Position numbers and translations under genes: made by a program | In this document: in pieces, positions 62,745 through 64,000 of the stretch | Position numbering within the stretch: position 1 is the first letter of the stretch | How the letters are laid out: every line of letters starts with the position of its first letter | DNA from: Trinickia dinghuensis | Lineage (GTDB): Bacteria; Pseudomonadota; Gammaproteobacteria; Burkholderiales; Burkholderiaceae | Reading direction: 5' to 3' | Assembly (NCBI RefSeq): GCF_003367175.1 | Contig: NZ_QRGA01000001.1 | Coordinates: forward strand, 722,148 to 786,147 | DNA length: 64,000 nt | Notes under the pieces: model-generated | The model's database searches: none | What the model saw: the letters and a program-made list of their open reading frames with translations, nothing else | What the model was told of the DNA's origin: nothing

Positions 62745-63480
62745 GAGGCCTCTCAGTGAATCGAATGGAGCTGCTAGGATTTAATTTTCGGGTATTGTGC
62801 ACCAATTGTGCGTGAGTGCGTGCCTCATTGAGAAAAATCATATCAAAATGTGATCGAAGTCCGCGCAATGCGGGGCGCTTGGGGCGCTTGTTCTTCGGTC
62901 GCGATGCCAATGCGGGCGAAGGTGTCGGCACACCTGCCGGCAACTTTTCAGTAACAACATAAAGTCGGACCTTTCGGCCCGCCACTGCTGCGGCGAACTT
63001 CGAAACGCCGTTCTGGGATCTCATCCCTAAGATGCATGTTTTCCGACGTGCAATGCGATCTGGCTATAGAACGCCCCTCTATCAAGCTTTCCGTGTCGCT
63101 GCGAGTCGTTCTTCGATCGTGATTGAGATAAAAATTTCCGAATCGTATTGAATTTTCCCAAATAATCGAAACGTTCCAAGTAAAGAATTCCTGATTCGTC
63201 ATTTGACGGTCGCTGCCCGAAAATCGATCGAAACTTTGCTTGTAGTCAGGCTACTTATGCGCTATTACTAACCCCGGAGTTTCGCTACATCCCGCGGTAA
63301 GCCGATTTCGCCGATCGTGCTCGTCGGCCTCGACGGCGGCCCGCGCCGCATGACTGAGTTTCATCCGTAAAACGCTTTGCAACGAGACGCCCGTCTCGGG
63401 CTTTCGCTCGCCCTTGCGCGGCGAAGCACGCGCGTTGCGAAGCGGCGCATAACCACGTCATTAATCACGGAGACGAACCC
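62745..63480. other. Divergent regulatory region between lqsS and the GH3 gene
   Basis: About 735 bp without a credible gene. It must contain the promoters of the lqsS-lqsR transcript (minus) and the GH3 gene (plus). A locally AT-rich stretch at ~63120-63190 is visible. Nothing else recognised. Confidence 0.4.
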
Positions 63481-64000
63481 ATGCAGGTAAAGCGTTTATC
63501 CCTCGCCATCGCGTCCGCGGCGATTTGTCTTTTTGCGCAAAGTGCTTCGTATGCCGCAGGTCAGGCGCCGAGCACCACATTCACGGATGACATGGCACAC
63601 CGTCGTGCCGATGCGCTCGTGAAGCAATTGACGCTCGACGAGAAGCTGCAGCTGATTCACTCGGAGTACCAAATGAGCGACGTGCCGGGCGGCGGCGCGG
63701 GCTACATCCAAGGTGTGCCGCGGCTAGGCATCCCGAGCATCAACATGGTCGATTCGGCCACGGGCTCGGGTAGTACCGTTCAACCCAGCACCACGTTCCC
63801 GGCCACGCTTGCCCTTGCCGCGAGCTGGGATCCGATGCTCGCCTATCAGTTCGGCGCCGCCATCGCTCATCAGCTGCGCGAGCAAGGCTTCGCCATGGGG
63901 CTCGGCGGCGGGACGAACCTGGCGCGCGAGGCGCGCGGCGGCCGGATGTTCGAATACCTCGGCGAAGATCCGGTGCTGGCGGGCGAGATGCTGGCGGCAC
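63481..64000 (+). CDS. Secreted GH3 beta-glucosidase-like glycosidase, N-terminal part
   Basis: Only the first ~173 residues lie in the window. A signal peptide ends near SASYAAGQ, then the GH3 N-terminal barrel starts: ADALVKQLTLDEKLQLI, VPRLGIPSINMVDSATG, TTFPATLALAASWDP and NLAREARGGRMFEYLGEDP. These match bacterial BglX-type beta-glucosidases/xylosidases. GGAG lies 9 nt upstream of the ATG. With the pectinases in this window it suggests use of plant cell-wall sugars. It runs off the right edge. Confidence 0.92.
   Translation, partial: MQVKRLSLAIASAAICLFAQSASYAAGQAPSTTFTDDMAHRRADALVKQLTLDEKLQLIHSEYQMSDVPGGGAGYIQGVPRLGIPSINMVDSATGSGSTVQPSTTFPATLALAASWDPMLAYQFGAAIAHQLREQGFAMGLGGGTNLAREARGGRMFEYLGEDPVLAGEMLAA

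Overview
The window is a high-GC, densely coding chromosomal segment of a betaproteobacterium, most likely Burkholderia sensu lato (Paraburkholderia/Trinickia/Caballeronia-like). This rests on protein style and gene content: H-NS-like small proteins, MHS-type MFS carriers, pectinolytic lipoproteins, an Lqs/Jqs-type quorum-sensing set and a dihydroxyacetone-kinase PTS. The genus is inferred, not proven. No rRNA, tRNA, CRISPR array, intact insertion sequence or prophage is visible.

Region 1 (1-12.9 kb) is a sugar catabolic island. The 3' end of a GabD-like aldehyde dehydrogenase faces a GntR/FCD regulator. Divergent from that regulator runs an eleven-gene block: CUT2-type ABC importer (ATPase, permease, binding protein), aldo/keto reductase, COG3618 lactonase, zinc alcohol dehydrogenase, tagaturonate reductase, altronate dehydratase, a small unknown protein, a RhaM-family mutarotase and a chemoreceptor. 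Together the enzymes best fit L-galactose oxidation through L-galactonate, D-tagaturonate and D-altronate to 2-keto-3-deoxygluconate. No L-fuconate dehydratase is present, which argues against a plain L-fucose pathway.

Region 2 (12.9-24.5 kb) holds a LysR regulator facing a binding protein and an MHS-family MFS carrier, an H-NS-like protein, a divergent pectin pair (GH28 polygalacturonase and CE8 pectin methylesterase, both lipoproteins), a MocR-type regulator and a flavodoxin-like protein. Region 3 (25-44 kb) holds a 1489-residue hybrid histidine kinase, a second H-NS-like protein, BluB, a cytochrome c, a ketoglutarate-semialdehyde dehydrogenase, an SDR, a serine acetyltransferase/AraC/EamA set, FolE and an MFS carrier. 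It ends with an accessory operon of winged-helix-like regulator, frameshifted nucleotidyltransferase and PP2C-like protein, preceded by a near-perfect 32-bp palindrome. A 20-bp interspersed repeat (AAAGGTGAGCGTTTTCGGGA) occurs nine times between 23.5 and 32.4 kb.

Region 4 (44-49.7 kb) is accessory: VOC and DUF1330 proteins, a frameshifted filamentous-haemagglutinin fragment, two lipoproteins, a SymE-like protein and a DUF29 protein. A 17-bp direct repeat brackets 45.4-48.8 kb. Region 5 (49.7-58.8 kb) encodes a complete unfused PTS-dependent dihydroxyacetone kinase (DhaL, DhaM, HPr, EI, DhaK) with an XRE-like regulator, a glycerol-facilitator-like channel, a second single-chain ATP-type DHA kinase and a dCache chemoreceptor. 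Region 6 (58.8-64 kb) has an alpha-hydroxyketone quorum-sensing set: LqsA/CqsA-like synthase with a perfect 32-bp palindrome upstream, facing an LqsS/CqsS-like sensor kinase and LqsR-like response regulator. The window ends inside a GH3 glycosidase gene.
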